DNA of 47,012 bases from an uncultured Pelagibacteraceae bacterium (GTDB lineage: Bacteria; Pseudomonadota; Alphaproteobacteria; Pelagibacterales; Pelagibacteraceae), in NCBI GenBank assembly GCA_902516395.1, contig CABXYN010000009.1, forward strand, positions 1 to 47,012, written 5' to 3'. How positions within the stretch are numbered: the first letter of the stretch is position 1; each line of letters starts with the position of its first letter. The notes below the pieces were generated by a model. It saw only the letters and a list, made by a program, of their open reading frames with translations. It made no database searches and was not told the origin of the DNA. This document shows, piece by piece, positions 7,596-16,738 of the stretch. Both the position numbers and the translations under genes were made by a program.

Positions 7596-9179
7596 ATGAA
7601 TAATCAATCAACTAAAGATAAAGATGCACGGTCAGCAAATGCTATGGCTGCAACATCTCATCCATTAGCAACTGAAGAGGCCTTAAAAATACTTAAAATG
7701 GGAGGAAATGCAGTAGATGCTTCGATTGCGGCTTCAATTGTTTTATCTGTGGTTGAGCCTAATGCTACAAGTATTGGAGGAGACTGCTTTGCAATAGTTA
7801 AAATGAATAATAAAGATGCAGTATCTTTTAATGGATCTGGTTTAGCACCAGAGAAATTAAGTTATGATTTCTTTAAAGAAAAAAATATAGATAAAATTGG
7901 ATTAACAAGCCCTCATTCGGTTACAATTCCAGGTGCGGTTCATGCTTGGGAAACTATTCATAAAGAATTTGGTAAATTAGATTTTGAACAATTATTTTTA
8001 GGTGCAATTGATATCGCCAAGAATGGCCATAAAATTTCTAAAGTAGTATCAAATGCGTGGCATAATAGTTTAAATAAAATTAATGGTAATGAAAATTCTA
8101 AAAAAATCTTTTTAAAAGATGGTCGTACTTATCAAGAAAATGAATTAATGAAAAATATTCCATTAGGAAAAACATTAGAGGCAATCAGTAAAAAAGGAAG
8201 TAAAGAATTTTATGAGGGTGAAACTGCAAAAGATATAATTGAAAGTTTAAATGAATTAGGAGGTGTACATACTTTTGAAGACTTTTCTAAACAGAACACA
8301 ATAAGATCAGATACGATCAAATCTAGTTATAGAGATGAATTTATTCATCAATGTCCTCCAAATGGACCTGGAGTAACTGTTTTGATAATGATGAAATTGT
8401 TAGAAAAACTTAGTATTCAAAACTATAAATTCAACAGTACAGAAAGATTTCATCTTGAGGCGGAAGTTACAAAACAAGCTTACAAAGTTAAAGAAACAAC
8501 TTTGGGCGATCCAAATTTTGTAAATTTTGATTTAGATGAGATTTTAAGTGATAAGAATATTGAAAATATTTTTAATAAAATTAACCTCAATTCTTGTAGT
8601 GATGTTGGCGACTTAAATATTCCAGCTCACCCAGAAACAATCTATTTAACAGTTGTAGATAAAGACTTAAACAGTGTATCCATAATTAATTCTGTTTGTT
8701 ATGTGTTTGGATCAGGTATCACTACAAACAAAAGTGGAATACTTTTACATAACAGAGGTACAAATTTCAGAGTAGAACATGGACACCCAAACTGTATAGA
8801 AGGCTTAAAAAGACCATTACATACTATTATTCCAGGTATGGTCATTGATAAAGATAACAATGCAACTTTAAGCTATGGAGTTATGGGAGGGCAGTATCAG
8901 CCAGTAGGACAGGTACATGTTTTAAATAATATGATTGATTATGGCATGGGACCTCAAGAAGCTTTAAGTTTTCCAAGAGCCTTTCATTTTAACAATATTT
9001 ATAAGCTTGAAAAATCAGTTGATAATCAAATTTTTAACGAATTGAAAGAAATCGGTCATAATGTTGAGTATATTGATGGCACTCATGGTGGTGGTCAAGC
9101 TATAAAAATAAATCGAACAGAAGGTGACCTTTTAGGAGGATCTGATCCAAGAAAAGACGGTTACGCAAAAGGGTATTAA
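7596..9179 (+). CDS. Gamma-glutamyltransferase family protein
   Basis: Ntn-hydrolase of the gamma-glutamyltranspeptidase family, which cleaves itself to expose a Thr nucleophile and then hydrolyses or transfers gamma-glutamyl (or related acyl) groups. At 527 residues it is slightly shorter than E. coli Ggt. The N-terminal ATSHPLAT, NAVDASIA and GGDCFA are family motifs. The likely nucleophile is T348 in PETIYLTVVDKD, where classic enzymes have TTH. The glycine pair in YGVMGGQYQP fits the oxyanion region. No signal peptide is visible, so it appears cytoplasmic, unlike periplasmic Ggt. It begins a three-gene plus-strand cassette. Confidence 0.88.
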   Translation: MNNQSTKDKDARSANAMAATSHPLATEEALKILKMGGNAVDASIAASIVLSVVEPNATSIGGDCFAIVKMNNKDAVSFNGSGLAPEKLSYDFFKEKNIDKIGLTSPHSVTIPGAVHAWETIHKEFGKLDFEQLFLGAIDIAKNGHKISKVVSNAWHNSLNKINGNENSKKIFLKDGRTYQENELMKNIPLGKTLEAISKKGSKEFYEGETAKDIIESLNELGGVHTFEDFSKQNTIRSDTIKSSYRDEFIHQCPPNGPGVTVLIMMKLLEKLSIQNYKFNSTERFHLEAEVTKQAYKVKETTLGDPNFVNFDLDEILSDKNIENIFNKINLNSCSDVGDLNIPAHPETIYLTVVDKDLNSVSIINSVCYVFGSGITTNKSGILLHNRGTNFRVEHGHPNCIEGLKRPLHTIIPGMVIDKDNNATLSYGVMGGQYQPVGQVHVLNNMIDYGMGPQEALSFPRAFHFNNIYKLEKSVDNQIFNELKEIGHNVEYIDGTHGGGQAIKINRTEGDLLGGSDPRKDGYAKGY

Positions 9180-9182
9180 ATA

Positions 9183-10691
9183 ATGTCAAAAAGAATTGTA
9201 AGAAACATTTTTGAAAATGCGAGTGATAAAAATATTGCTCTAACTTCTGAAAGCCAGTCTAAACTGAGTTACGAAGATTTAAAATTATTTATCGATAAAA
9301 TTTCTAAACAGCTAGCTGGAAATGGATTATCAAACAAAGATAGAGCAGCAATAGTTTTACCAAATGGACCATACATGGCTTCAAGTTTTTTAGCAATTTC
9401 AAGCTATATGTCTGCTGCACCTTTAAATCCATCATATAAATCTGAGGAGTATGAATTCTATTTAAAAGATTTAAATCCAAAAATTGTTTTAGTTGAGAAA
9501 AATTCTGAAAATCCAGTTGTCGATGTAGCAAAAAAATTAAAAATAGAATTATGCGAGATTTATCCAGAAAAGGATGGACCTTCAGGAATATTTAATATTT
9601 ATGAAAAAGAAAGTGAATATTCGTTACCTGATGAAATTGATGAGGCATTAGTGCTACACACCTCTGGTACTACATCAAGACCAAAGATTGTTCCTTTAAC
9701 AAATAAAAATATTTTTTCTTCAGCAGAAAATATTTCTAAAAGTTTAAATCTTTCAGAAAATGACCATTGTCTTAATATTATGCCACTTTTTCATATACAT
9801 GGTCTAATAGCTATTTTAGCTTCATCAATGAAAGCTGGGGCATCTGTGTGTGCATCAAATGGTTTTAACGCTATCAAGTTTTTAGATTTAGCTAAGTCAG
9901 AAAAAATAACATGGTACTCGGGAGTTCCCACAATGCATCAAACTATCTTGTTAAGAGCACGTAGAAATTTAGAAATTGCTAAGGGACTAAAACTAAGGTT
10001 AATTAGATCATCATCTGCATCTTTACCACCAGCAGTATTTAATGATTTAAATGATGTTTTCAGTTGTCCAGTAATTGAAGCATACGGTATGACTGAAGCT
10101 ACTCACCAAATGACTTCCAATCCATTGCCACCTAAGCAACAAAAAGCAGGATTTGTAGGCCTTCCAGCAGGCCCAGAGGTATGTATTATGAATGAAAATG
10201 GGGAAGTGCTAAAACAAGGTGATGAAGGAGAAGTGTGTATAAAAGGTGAAAATGTAACTCTTGGATACGATAATAATGAAGAAGCAAACAAAACAAGTTT
10301 TACAAATGGTTGGTTTAGAACCGGCGACCAAGGTTATTTTGATAAAGAAGGTTATTTAAAGATTTCAGGAAGATTAAAAGAAATAATTAATAAAGGTGGA
10401 GAAAAAATATCTCCTTTAGAAGTTGATAATGTTTTAATGGACCATCCATTTATAGATCAAGCAGTTTGTTTTGGGTATGATGATAAAATGCTTGGAGAAA
10501 ATATTGCTAGTGCAATTATAATAAAGAGTGGTGAGACATGTTCAGAAAATGATGTTTTAGAATATGCTCAAGAAAAACTTGCTAAGTTTAAAATACCAAA
10601 AAAAATCTTTTTTGTTGAAGAAATTCCAAAAGGAGCAACAGGAAAATTACAAAGAAATGTTTTAGCAAAAAAATTTGGTTTAAACAATTAA
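9183..10691 (+). CDS. AMP-forming acyl-CoA synthetase, oxalyl-CoA-synthetase-like
   Basis: ANL-superfamily adenylating enzyme, 502 residues. The P-loop TSGTTSRPK (160-168), YGMTEATHQM, the WFRTGDQG hinge region and the C-terminal lysine motif PKGATGKLQR are present. The stretch EAYGMTEATHQMTSNPLPP closely recalls oxalate-CoA ligases (Pcs60/AAE3), so a short dicarboxylic acid is a plausible substrate; this is from memory of the family. It starts 3 bases after the GGT stop, and its stop overlaps the next start by one base. Confidence 0.87.
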   Translation: MSKRIVRNIFENASDKNIALTSESQSKLSYEDLKLFIDKISKQLAGNGLSNKDRAAIVLPNGPYMASSFLAISSYMSAAPLNPSYKSEEYEFYLKDLNPKIVLVEKNSENPVVDVAKKLKIELCEIYPEKDGPSGIFNIYEKESEYSLPDEIDEALVLHTSGTTSRPKIVPLTNKNIFSSAENISKSLNLSENDHCLNIMPLFHIHGLIAILASSMKAGASVCASNGFNAIKFLDLAKSEKITWYSGVPTMHQTILLRARRNLEIAKGLKLRLIRSSSASLPPAVFNDLNDVFSCPVIEAYGMTEATHQMTSNPLPPKQQKAGFVGLPAGPEVCIMNENGEVLKQGDEGEVCIKGENVTLGYDNNEEANKTSFTNGWFRTGDQGYFDKEGYLKISGRLKEIINKGGEKISPLEVDNVLMDHPFIDQAVCFGYDDKMLGENIASAIIIKSGETCSENDVLEYAQEKLAKFKIPKKIFFVEEIPKGATGKLQRNVLAKKFGLNN

Positions 10692-11707
10692 TGAAAAAAG
10701 TTTGTATATTTGGTGCAGGATCAATTGGTGGATATTTAGCTGCATGTTTGAGTAAAAATAATATTGATTTATCACTTATAGCCAGAGGTCCACACAAAAA
10801 AGCTATAGAAGAAAACGGCTTAACATTAATTAAAAATGATAAATCAGAAAACTTTAAATTAAAAGTAACAGATGATCCTAAAGAGCTTGGGATTCAAGAT
10901 TATATTTTTATTTCAGTGAAAGCTCACGCGATTACTAATATAGTAGAATCTCTTCAAAGCTTAGTTGGAAAAAATACAACTATAATATCTGCTGTAAATG
11001 GCTTACCGTGGTGGTATTTTCATAAAGCTAACACAGGAACAAACTTAGATGAGAAACATATAGATAGCGTTGATCCTGATGGTAAAATTTGGAATTCTTT
11101 AAAACCTTCAAGAGCTCTTGGATGTGTGGTTTATCCAGCAGCTGAAATTACTGAACCTGGTGTTATTAAACACAATGGTGGTGAAAGATTTACGTTAGGC
11201 GAGCCTGATGGATCAAAATCAGAAAGACTTAAAATTATTGCAGACTTATTAATTGCAGGAGGTTTAAAAGCACCACAAAAAAGTAATTTAAGAGATGAAA
11301 TATGGATAAAACTCTGGGGTAATTGTTCATTTAATATTGTAAGCGCACTACACGATAAATCTTTGGATGAGATTGGAGATGACCCAGAACTATTGAAAAC
11401 AGTGAGAAAATTGATGGAGGAATGTCAGTCAGTGGGAGAAAAAATTGGAGTTAAATTTAATGTTTCGATAGATCATAGAATTAAAGCAGCAATTTCAATA
11501 AAAGGTCATAAACCATCTACTACTCAAGATTTACATGCAAAACGTCCTCTAGAAATTGATCCAATCATTGGATCAATAATTGAGATTGGAAATAAAATTA
11601 ATGCAAATACTGAAAACTTAAAGTCTGAATATAATAAGTTAAAACATAAAGCTGAAGGCTTGGGGTTATATAAAAGATCAAAAATAATTGATCAAATTAC
11701 AAATTAA
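10691..11707 (+). CDS. Ketopantoate reductase family protein
   Basis: NADPH-dependent 2-oxoacid reductase of the PanE/ApbA family, 338 residues. The Rossmann motif FGAGSIGGYLA is at residues 7-17, followed by SVKAHAIT, and the catalytic region EIWIKLWGNCSFN. The position in a catabolic-looking cassette after a GGT and an acyl-CoA ligase makes a role other than pantothenate synthesis likely, but the substrate is not determined. It is translationally coupled to the ligase and converges on the TRAP permease gene with no gap. Confidence 0.83.
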   Translation: MKKVCIFGAGSIGGYLAACLSKNNIDLSLIARGPHKKAIEENGLTLIKNDKSENFKLKVTDDPKELGIQDYIFISVKAHAITNIVESLQSLVGKNTTIISAVNGLPWWYFHKANTGTNLDEKHIDSVDPDGKIWNSLKPSRALGCVVYPAAEITEPGVIKHNGGERFTLGEPDGSKSERLKIIADLLIAGGLKAPQKSNLRDEIWIKLWGNCSFNIVSALHDKSLDEIGDDPELLKTVRKLMEECQSVGEKIGVKFNVSIDHRIKAAISIKGHKPSTTQDLHAKRPLEIDPIIGSIIEIGNKINANTENLKSEYNKLKHKAEGLGLYKRSKIIDQITN

Positions 11708-14359
11708 CTAAAAGTTTAAAGAAATATCTCTATGCACCGAATTACATCTCGAAACATAAATCGCTTGTTCTTTAGTGAGTTTTTGCTGTAACCTTAAGCC
11801 AATATTATCACTTAGTACCTGTAAGTGATTATTTATTCTATCCATATATTTTTTCTGAAATTCATTTCTCCAACTTACCTCTTTATCAAAATGTGCATAA
11901 GTCTCATCAGCTATTTTTGCTATTTGTTCAGGATCTTTTTCATCCTCATCCATAATAGTTATCAAGTAATCTAATTTATCTGCAAATTCATCTGAACCCG
12001 ATATTTCACCAACTTTGTCAAACATATTATCAATATGATCTATAGCATCTAGATAACCTCGATTATCAATTTTAGATTTAAGAATTTTAATATCATTACT
12101 CAATTCTTCAAATTTTTCTCCATCTAATATAAATAATTTAATAAGCATTAAATCATCGTATGCATTATCTGCTGTTTTACGATATTTTTTAACAGCTAAA
12201 TTTTTAGCTTTATTAATCTTATTAAATTCATCATTCTTTGGTTTCCAGTCTTTTGAAATTGAATTAGCGACCTCTTCAATTTCAAGTTTTACATTTTCAA
12301 TTCTTTGTTCAATTTTATTTTTTTCTGAAACCTCATCATCATCTAAATTTCTAATTTCAGCTTTATATTTATCAATTTTTTTATTGAGTTTAGAAATTTT
12401 CTTCTGTTTTTTTCTAGTCTTAAAGTGCAAGTCTCTATAATCAATGGCATAGTCATTATAAATAGCTTCTGTACTTTTGACTTCATCAACTAATTCGAAA
12501 GTATAATTTGAATTATCTACGTGTCGTTGGAAATAACTTAGTTTATCAGCTGGTAAATTTGCAAGTATTATTGAGTCAAAATCGTCAATGCTATTCTTTA
12601 TTACATCTGCATTATTTGCATAATTTGCAAATTTATATTCTTGTAGACAATACTGTAGTTTAGGATTCATTGGAGGTGGCGCTACCTTTGAAGTTAGATA
12701 AACCCTGTTAGGCAGATAATTTACAAGTGATGGATAAGAGCCAACTATTGCTAAACCGACAAGCTGCAAAGCTATAAATGGTACTACACCTTTCCAAATA
12801 TCTAGTGTTTGCACTACTTTTGGCGCTACACCTTTTAAATAAAATAATGCAAATCCAAATGGTGGGGTTAAAAAAGAAGTTTGCAAGTTCACTCCAATCA
12901 TAACTCCTAACCAAACTGCCGTTACATTAGCTCCTGTTTCAGCCAACAATATTGGTGCAATTATTGGAACAACAACAACAGCAATTTCAATAAAATCTAA
13001 AAAGAAACCAAGTAAAAATATTACAATCATAACAACTACAAACTGAGTCCAAAATCCACCAGGTAAATCCTGTAAGAAATCTCTAACTAATTCTTCACCA
13101 CCAAACGCTCTAAATCCAGAAGTAAGCATCGCAGCTCCTAAAAGAATAATAAATACCATTGAAGTAGTTATACAAGTTTCAGTAACAACCTCTTTTAAAA
13201 CATTCTCTGTTTTATAAGTTCTCCAAAAGCTCCACGATATTCCGATTACAAGAAGGATAACAAAGAAAGCAGTTGTGTATATTGCTCCAATATCTCTTTC
13301 CTCTAAATTTTTTATGTTGAGTTCATAATTTGAAGCAAAAAAAGTGATTGGTATCAACGAACCTATAATAAGTAAAAGGGGATAAAAGGCACTTTTCTTT
13401 CCTTCAAATAATCTGTAACCTGCCATTAGTGTTGCACCTATGGCTCCAATTGAACCGGCTTGATTAACAGTTGCAATACCCATTAGTATCGAACCTAAAA
13501 CTGCAAATATTAATGCAAGTGGTGGAATAATTATAACAATTACTCTCATCCAAAATTTAAAATTAAATTCCCCCTTAAATGGCACTGGTGGTGCAACCCC
13601 TTTTTTAAATCTTGCATAAAAAAACACATAAATCATATAAAGAGCAACCAAGACTAATCCTGGTAAAAGAGCACCAAGGAACATGTCTCCAGCACTTGAT
13701 GATCCAACTCTAAACTCACCTGGCATATTAAATTCACCCGTTAAAGCTTTGTAATCATTCTGTCTCATATTATTAGCAACATCTGATGCACTGGCTAATT
13801 GGTCTGCAATAATAATCAGTACAATAGATGGAGGGATAATTTGCCCAAGTGTTCCAGACGAACATACAATTCCACTTGCAAGTTTTCTGTCATAATTATT
13901 ATTTAACATTGTAGGTAAAGAAATTAACCCCATTGCAATAACTGTTGCTCCAACGATACCCGTAGTTGCTGCGAGTAATGCTCCAACAAATATAACTGAG
14001 ATACCTAAACCTCCTGGAATAGGGCCAAATAATTGACCCATTGTAATTAATAAGTCTTCCGCAATTTTTGATTTTTGAAGCATAATCCCCATAAAAATGA
14101 ATAAAGGAATTGCAATTAAAGTGTCGGTTTCAACATCCCAATAATTACTTCTAAAGTTAGTTATACCAGCAACAAGCCACTCTATAGGTCCATCTACTGC
14201 AAAAAAAGCATCTGCATCTCCTTCAAATAAATACCCAAAAAATGCAGCTAAACCAATGGATATGATAGCAGAACCAGGAAGAGCAAATGCTACAGGATAA
14301 CCTGATGCTAGAGCAACAATCATAATTAAAACTAAGATTGCTAAGAAAAATAATTCCAT
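11708..14359 (-). CDS. TRAP transporter large permease with long C-terminal extension
   Basis: The large (DctM-type) subunit forms the sodium-driven transport channel of a TRAP uptake system. Residues 1-563 are strongly hydrophobic with DctM landmarks (PLFIFMGIML, IPPSIVLII, FLDFIEIAVVVVPI, TPPFGFALFYLKG). The inserts between helices are longer than in the ~430-residue prototypes. Residues 564-883 are a soluble, highly charged extension with strong coiled-coil character around 640-710 (KKQKKISKLNKKIDKYKAE). No known domain is recognised in it. The frame is continuous with no stop or composition break. It overlaps the small permease gene by one base. Confidence 0.9.
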   Translation of the reverse strand: MELFFLAILVLIMIVALASGYPVAFALPGSAIISIGLAAFFGYLFEGDADAFFAVDGPIEWLVAGITNFRSNYWDVETDTLIAIPLFIFMGIMLQKSKIAEDLLITMGQLFGPIPGGLGISVIFVGALLAATTGIVGATVIAMGLISLPTMLNNNYDRKLASGIVCSSGTLGQIIPPSIVLIIIADQLASASDVANNMRQNDYKALTGEFNMPGEFRVGSSSAGDMFLGALLPGLVLVALYMIYVFFYARFKKGVAPPVPFKGEFNFKFWMRVIVIIIPPLALIFAVLGSILMGIATVNQAGSIGAIGATLMAGYRLFEGKKSAFYPLLLIIGSLIPITFFASNYELNIKNLEERDIGAIYTTAFFVILLVIGISWSFWRTYKTENVLKEVVTETCITTSMVFIILLGAAMLTSGFRAFGGEELVRDFLQDLPGGFWTQFVVVMIVIFLLGFFLDFIEIAVVVVPIIAPILLAETGANVTAVWLGVMIGVNLQTSFLTPPFGFALFYLKGVAPKVVQTLDIWKGVVPFIALQLVGLAIVGSYPSLVNYLPNRVYLTSKVAPPPMNPKLQYCLQEYKFANYANNADVIKNSIDDFDSIILANLPADKLSYFQRHVDNSNYTFELVDEVKSTEAIYNDYAIDYRDLHFKTRKKQKKISKLNKKIDKYKAEIRNLDDDEVSEKNKIEQRIENVKLEIEEVANSISKDWKPKNDEFNKINKAKNLAVKKYRKTADNAYDDLMLIKLFILDGEKFEELSNDIKILKSKIDNRGYLDAIDHIDNMFDKVGEISGSDEFADKLDYLITIMDEDEKDPEQIAKIADETYAHFDKEVSWRNEFQKKYMDRINNHLQVLSDNIGLRLQQKLTKEQAIYVSRCNSVHRDISLNF

Positions 14360-15408
14360 TATTGGCTTTCCATATTTTTTGTCTGAACTTCATTAGTATT
14401 ATTTATGTTTGAAATACTTGATTCATTTTCGTTCATCAAAAGTTTGTAACTACTATTCATAAAAAAACTTGTAAACTGTAACAACATCGTAATTGCGAAT
14501 ACTGCTAGATACACTGCCATTAAATACAGTAAATATAATCCATTAGAACCTTGCTGGGTAACCTCAAATGCAACTACCGGCCCATTAATAATACTTGCTT
14601 TACCATTTAAACCTAAAAATATAACAATTAAACAAAGTGGTACACCAAGCACGGCAGAACCAATTGCATTAGTCCATGCTTTTTTTCTTTCACTAAAAGT
14701 GGAATAAAGAACATCAACTCTAACATGACCCTCATGAATTAGTGCATAAGCGCTTGCAAATAAATATAACGCTGCGTACCAAAATCTCACAAGATCTCCT
14801 TGAAAAGCTTGCTCGTATGAAAATATAAATCTTGATAAAACTATAAAAAATTCACTTAATACAACTAAAACTGCTAACCATATAAAACCAACAGATTTAG
14901 TAAAATAACCAATCACAAAAGAAACTGCTATAATAGGAAAGTGTATGAATGTTATTCTTTCAGGAGCCTTAACCATAAAGGCTTTAACCTCTGGACTAAA
15001 AATTGTTTCCCATAACCTTTCGACAACCATAAAAGAAATTATAAAATCAGCTAAACCAACTAAGAATACCGCCCAGAAAGATGACCTGACTATATAAGCT
15101 GAAAATTTTGATAATATTTCTGAGTCTGTTTCTAATGTTTGAGAGTACGTTTTAAAAACATAAGAAATTAAAAGTCCTATACAAATCAGATATAATCCAA
15201 TTTGCATATAACCATAATTTAAGTCTGATCCCTCTAAGAGCTTTTGTTTATGACCAAACAATTCGTGATGAGAAAAAATTTTTCTCACTCCAGGCCATTC
15301 AGCCCAAACTGTAAGTAAGTTATTTAACAAAAAAGCCAGTGTAAAAGCTATCACTGAATAGCTTAAAATTCTTAAATAAAGATGAATACTTTTACTTTTT
15401 GCGTCCAT
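14359..15408 (-). CDS. TRAP transporter small permease, enlarged
   Basis: DctQ-type subunit that pairs with the large permease. Usual DctQ proteins have about 160-200 residues and four helices; this one has 349 residues and roughly eight hydrophobic segments. The canonical DctQ signature lies in the second half (RFWYAALYLFASAYALIHEGHVRVDVLY), so the first half is an added membrane domain. It sits between the binding-protein gene, separated by a terminator-like hairpin, and the large permease. Confidence 0.87.
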   Translation of the reverse strand: MDAKSKSIHLYLRILSYSVIAFTLAFLLNNLLTVWAEWPGVRKIFSHHELFGHKQKLLEGSDLNYGYMQIGLYLICIGLLISYVFKTYSQTLETDSEILSKFSAYIVRSSFWAVFLVGLADFIISFMVVERLWETIFSPEVKAFMVKAPERITFIHFPIIAVSFVIGYFTKSVGFIWLAVLVVLSEFFIVLSRFIFSYEQAFQGDLVRFWYAALYLFASAYALIHEGHVRVDVLYSTFSERKKAWTNAIGSAVLGVPLCLIVIFLGLNGKASIINGPVVAFEVTQQGSNGLYLLYLMAVYLAVFAITMLLQFTSFFMNSSYKLLMNENESSISNINNTNEVQTKNMESQ

Positions 15409-15452
15409 TAATTATTCTAAATACTAAATTTTGACTTTTATTAAATATAAAA

Positions 15453-15478
15453 AAAAGGGCCCAATTAAGGGCCCTTTT
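15453..15478 (-). terminator. Hairpin with T-tract after the TRAP binding-protein gene
   Basis: A perfect 10-bp stem (AAAAGGGCCC at 15453-15462 with GGGCCCTTTT at 15469-15478) and a six-base loop. Read on the minus strand it is followed by a run of T (opposite the A run at 15449-15456). It lies about 20 bases after the TakP-type stop and before the permease genes, so it should act as an intrinsic terminator/attenuator that gives more binding protein than permease, or protects the upstream mRNA. Confidence 0.8.
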
Positions 15479-15497
15479 AATTACATAAAAGACGTAA

Positions 15498-16631
15498 TTA
15501 CATTCCTAGCACTCTGTTTCTTTGCTGAATGTAAGGTGAGTCTGAAAGGTTTGTCCAAGCACCAATTTCTTTTCTAGCTTTTAAGAAACTTGTATGGATT
15601 CTTTCAGCAAGACCACTACTCGCTCTTGTCTCTTCAAAGACTTCCTCTGCTGCTTTTCCAAACCCATCATAAACCTTGTCGCTAAACTTCTCTAGTTTAA
15701 CACCATGATCATTAATCAATCTTGCAAGTGCTGCACCGTTTTTAGCATTGTACTCAGACATCATAACGTCATTTTCCATTGCTGCAGCAGCTTCGATTAA
15801 TAATTGATCAGCTTTAGATAAGCTTGTGAACCAAGACTTATTAGTTCCGCATGCTAACATTGATCCAGGCTCGTGCATACCAGGATAGTAGTAGTATTTA
15901 GCAGCTTCTTGGAATTTCATAGCTTCATCATTCCATGGACCAACCCACTCTGTTGCATCAATTGCACCAGAAACTAAGTTTTCGTAAATCTGTCCACCAG
16001 GAAGTGAAACTGGAGATCCTCCAAGTTTACCAATTACTTGTCCACCTAAACCAGGCATACGCATTTTTAAACCTTTAAAGTCATTTGGACTTCTGATTTT
16101 TTTGTTAAACCATCCACCCATTTGAACTCCTGTATCACCGCACATGAAGTTTTTTAGACCAAAACCATCTGCTAGTTCGTCCCATAACTCCTGACCACCA
16201 GCAAATCTGATCCAAGCATTCATTTCAGTGTAAGTGAAACCAAAAGGTACCGCAGTAAAGTAACCCCAAGCAGGATTTTTCTTTACCCAGTAATAGTCAG
16301 CGGCATGATACATTTGAGAGTTACCTGATGCTACTTCATCAAATGAGTCAAAAGCTTTAACTCTTTCGTTAGCAGCGTAGTAAGTAACTTGTATTCTACC
16401 GTCACTCATATCTGTTATTCTTTGTGCAAATCTTTGTGCTCCTGTTCCTAGACCTGGAAAATCTCTTCCCCAAGTAGCAACCATTGATGCTTCTATTCTT
16501 TCAGCAGCAACAGCTGGAGCAGCTAAAGATGATGCAGCAACAGCAGCAACACCCGTTGCAGCAGCAGCTTTAAAGAACTTACGTCTTGAAGGTGATTTTT
16601 TTACCTTCAAAGATTTTTTGTCTTTAATCAT
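15498..16631 (-). CDS. TRAP binding protein, 2-oxoacid (TakP) type
   Basis: Periplasmic substrate-binding protein (DctP superfamily, TakP-like branch), 377 residues. A twin-arginine-like leader (SRRKFF at about 15-20) is followed by an alanine-rich hydrophobic stretch ending in AVAAE. The ligand region shows KMRMPGLGGQVIGKLGG, SLPGGQIYENL and IDATEWVGPWND, close to TakP proteins that bind pyruvate and other 2-oxoacids through a bound cation. A strong AGGAG precedes the start. Substrate is inferred from family and from the nearby hydroxyacid and oxoacid enzymes; lactate is an alternative. Confidence 0.88.
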   Translation of the reverse strand: MIKDKKSLKVKKSPSRRKFFKAAAATGVAAVAASSLAAPAVAAERIEASMVATWGRDFPGLGTGAQRFAQRITDMSDGRIQVTYYAANERVKAFDSFDEVASGNSQMYHAADYYWVKKNPAWGYFTAVPFGFTYTEMNAWIRFAGGQELWDELADGFGLKNFMCGDTGVQMGGWFNKKIRSPNDFKGLKMRMPGLGGQVIGKLGGSPVSLPGGQIYENLVSGAIDATEWVGPWNDEAMKFQEAAKYYYYPGMHEPGSMLACGTNKSWFTSLSKADQLLIEAAAAMENDVMMSEYNAKNGAALARLINDHGVKLEKFSDKVYDGFGKAAEEVFEETRASSGLAERIHTSFLKARKEIGAWTNLSDSPYIQQRNRVLGM

Positions 16632-16662
16632 TTATTTCTCCTCTATAGTTAATTAACTAATG

Positions 16663-16680
16663 ACAATTAAACATAATTGT
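16663..16680. promoter_or_regulatory. Inverted repeat upstream of TRAP operon
   Basis: ACAATT and AATTGT arms separated by six bases lie about 35 bases upstream of the binding-protein start. The gap 16632-16736 must contain the operon promoter, and the repeat could be an operator. The arms are short and AT-rich, so chance is not excluded. Confidence 0.25.
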
Positions 16681-16717
16681 AACTTAGAGTCATTTTAAAA
16701 ATTAAGACATTTTGGAA

Positions 16718-16738
16718 AATACAATCCAAGATTGTATT
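16718..16738 (-). terminator. Palindrome at the end of the ABC operon
   Basis: A perfect 9-bp stem (AATACAATC at 16718-16726 with GATTGTATT at 16730-16738) with a three-base loop overlaps the stop codon of the last ATPase gene. On the minus strand it is followed by only a short T run (TTTTCC), so it is a weak terminator candidate. Its perfect symmetry about 90 bases upstream of the TRAP binding-protein gene also allows an operator. Confidence 0.45.

Noticed and set aside
11708-14359. A frameshift fusion of a TRAP permease with a neighbouring gene
   Set aside because: The frame is uninterrupted, codon use is uniform and no internal start with a ribosome site was seen, so a natural extension is the simpler reading.
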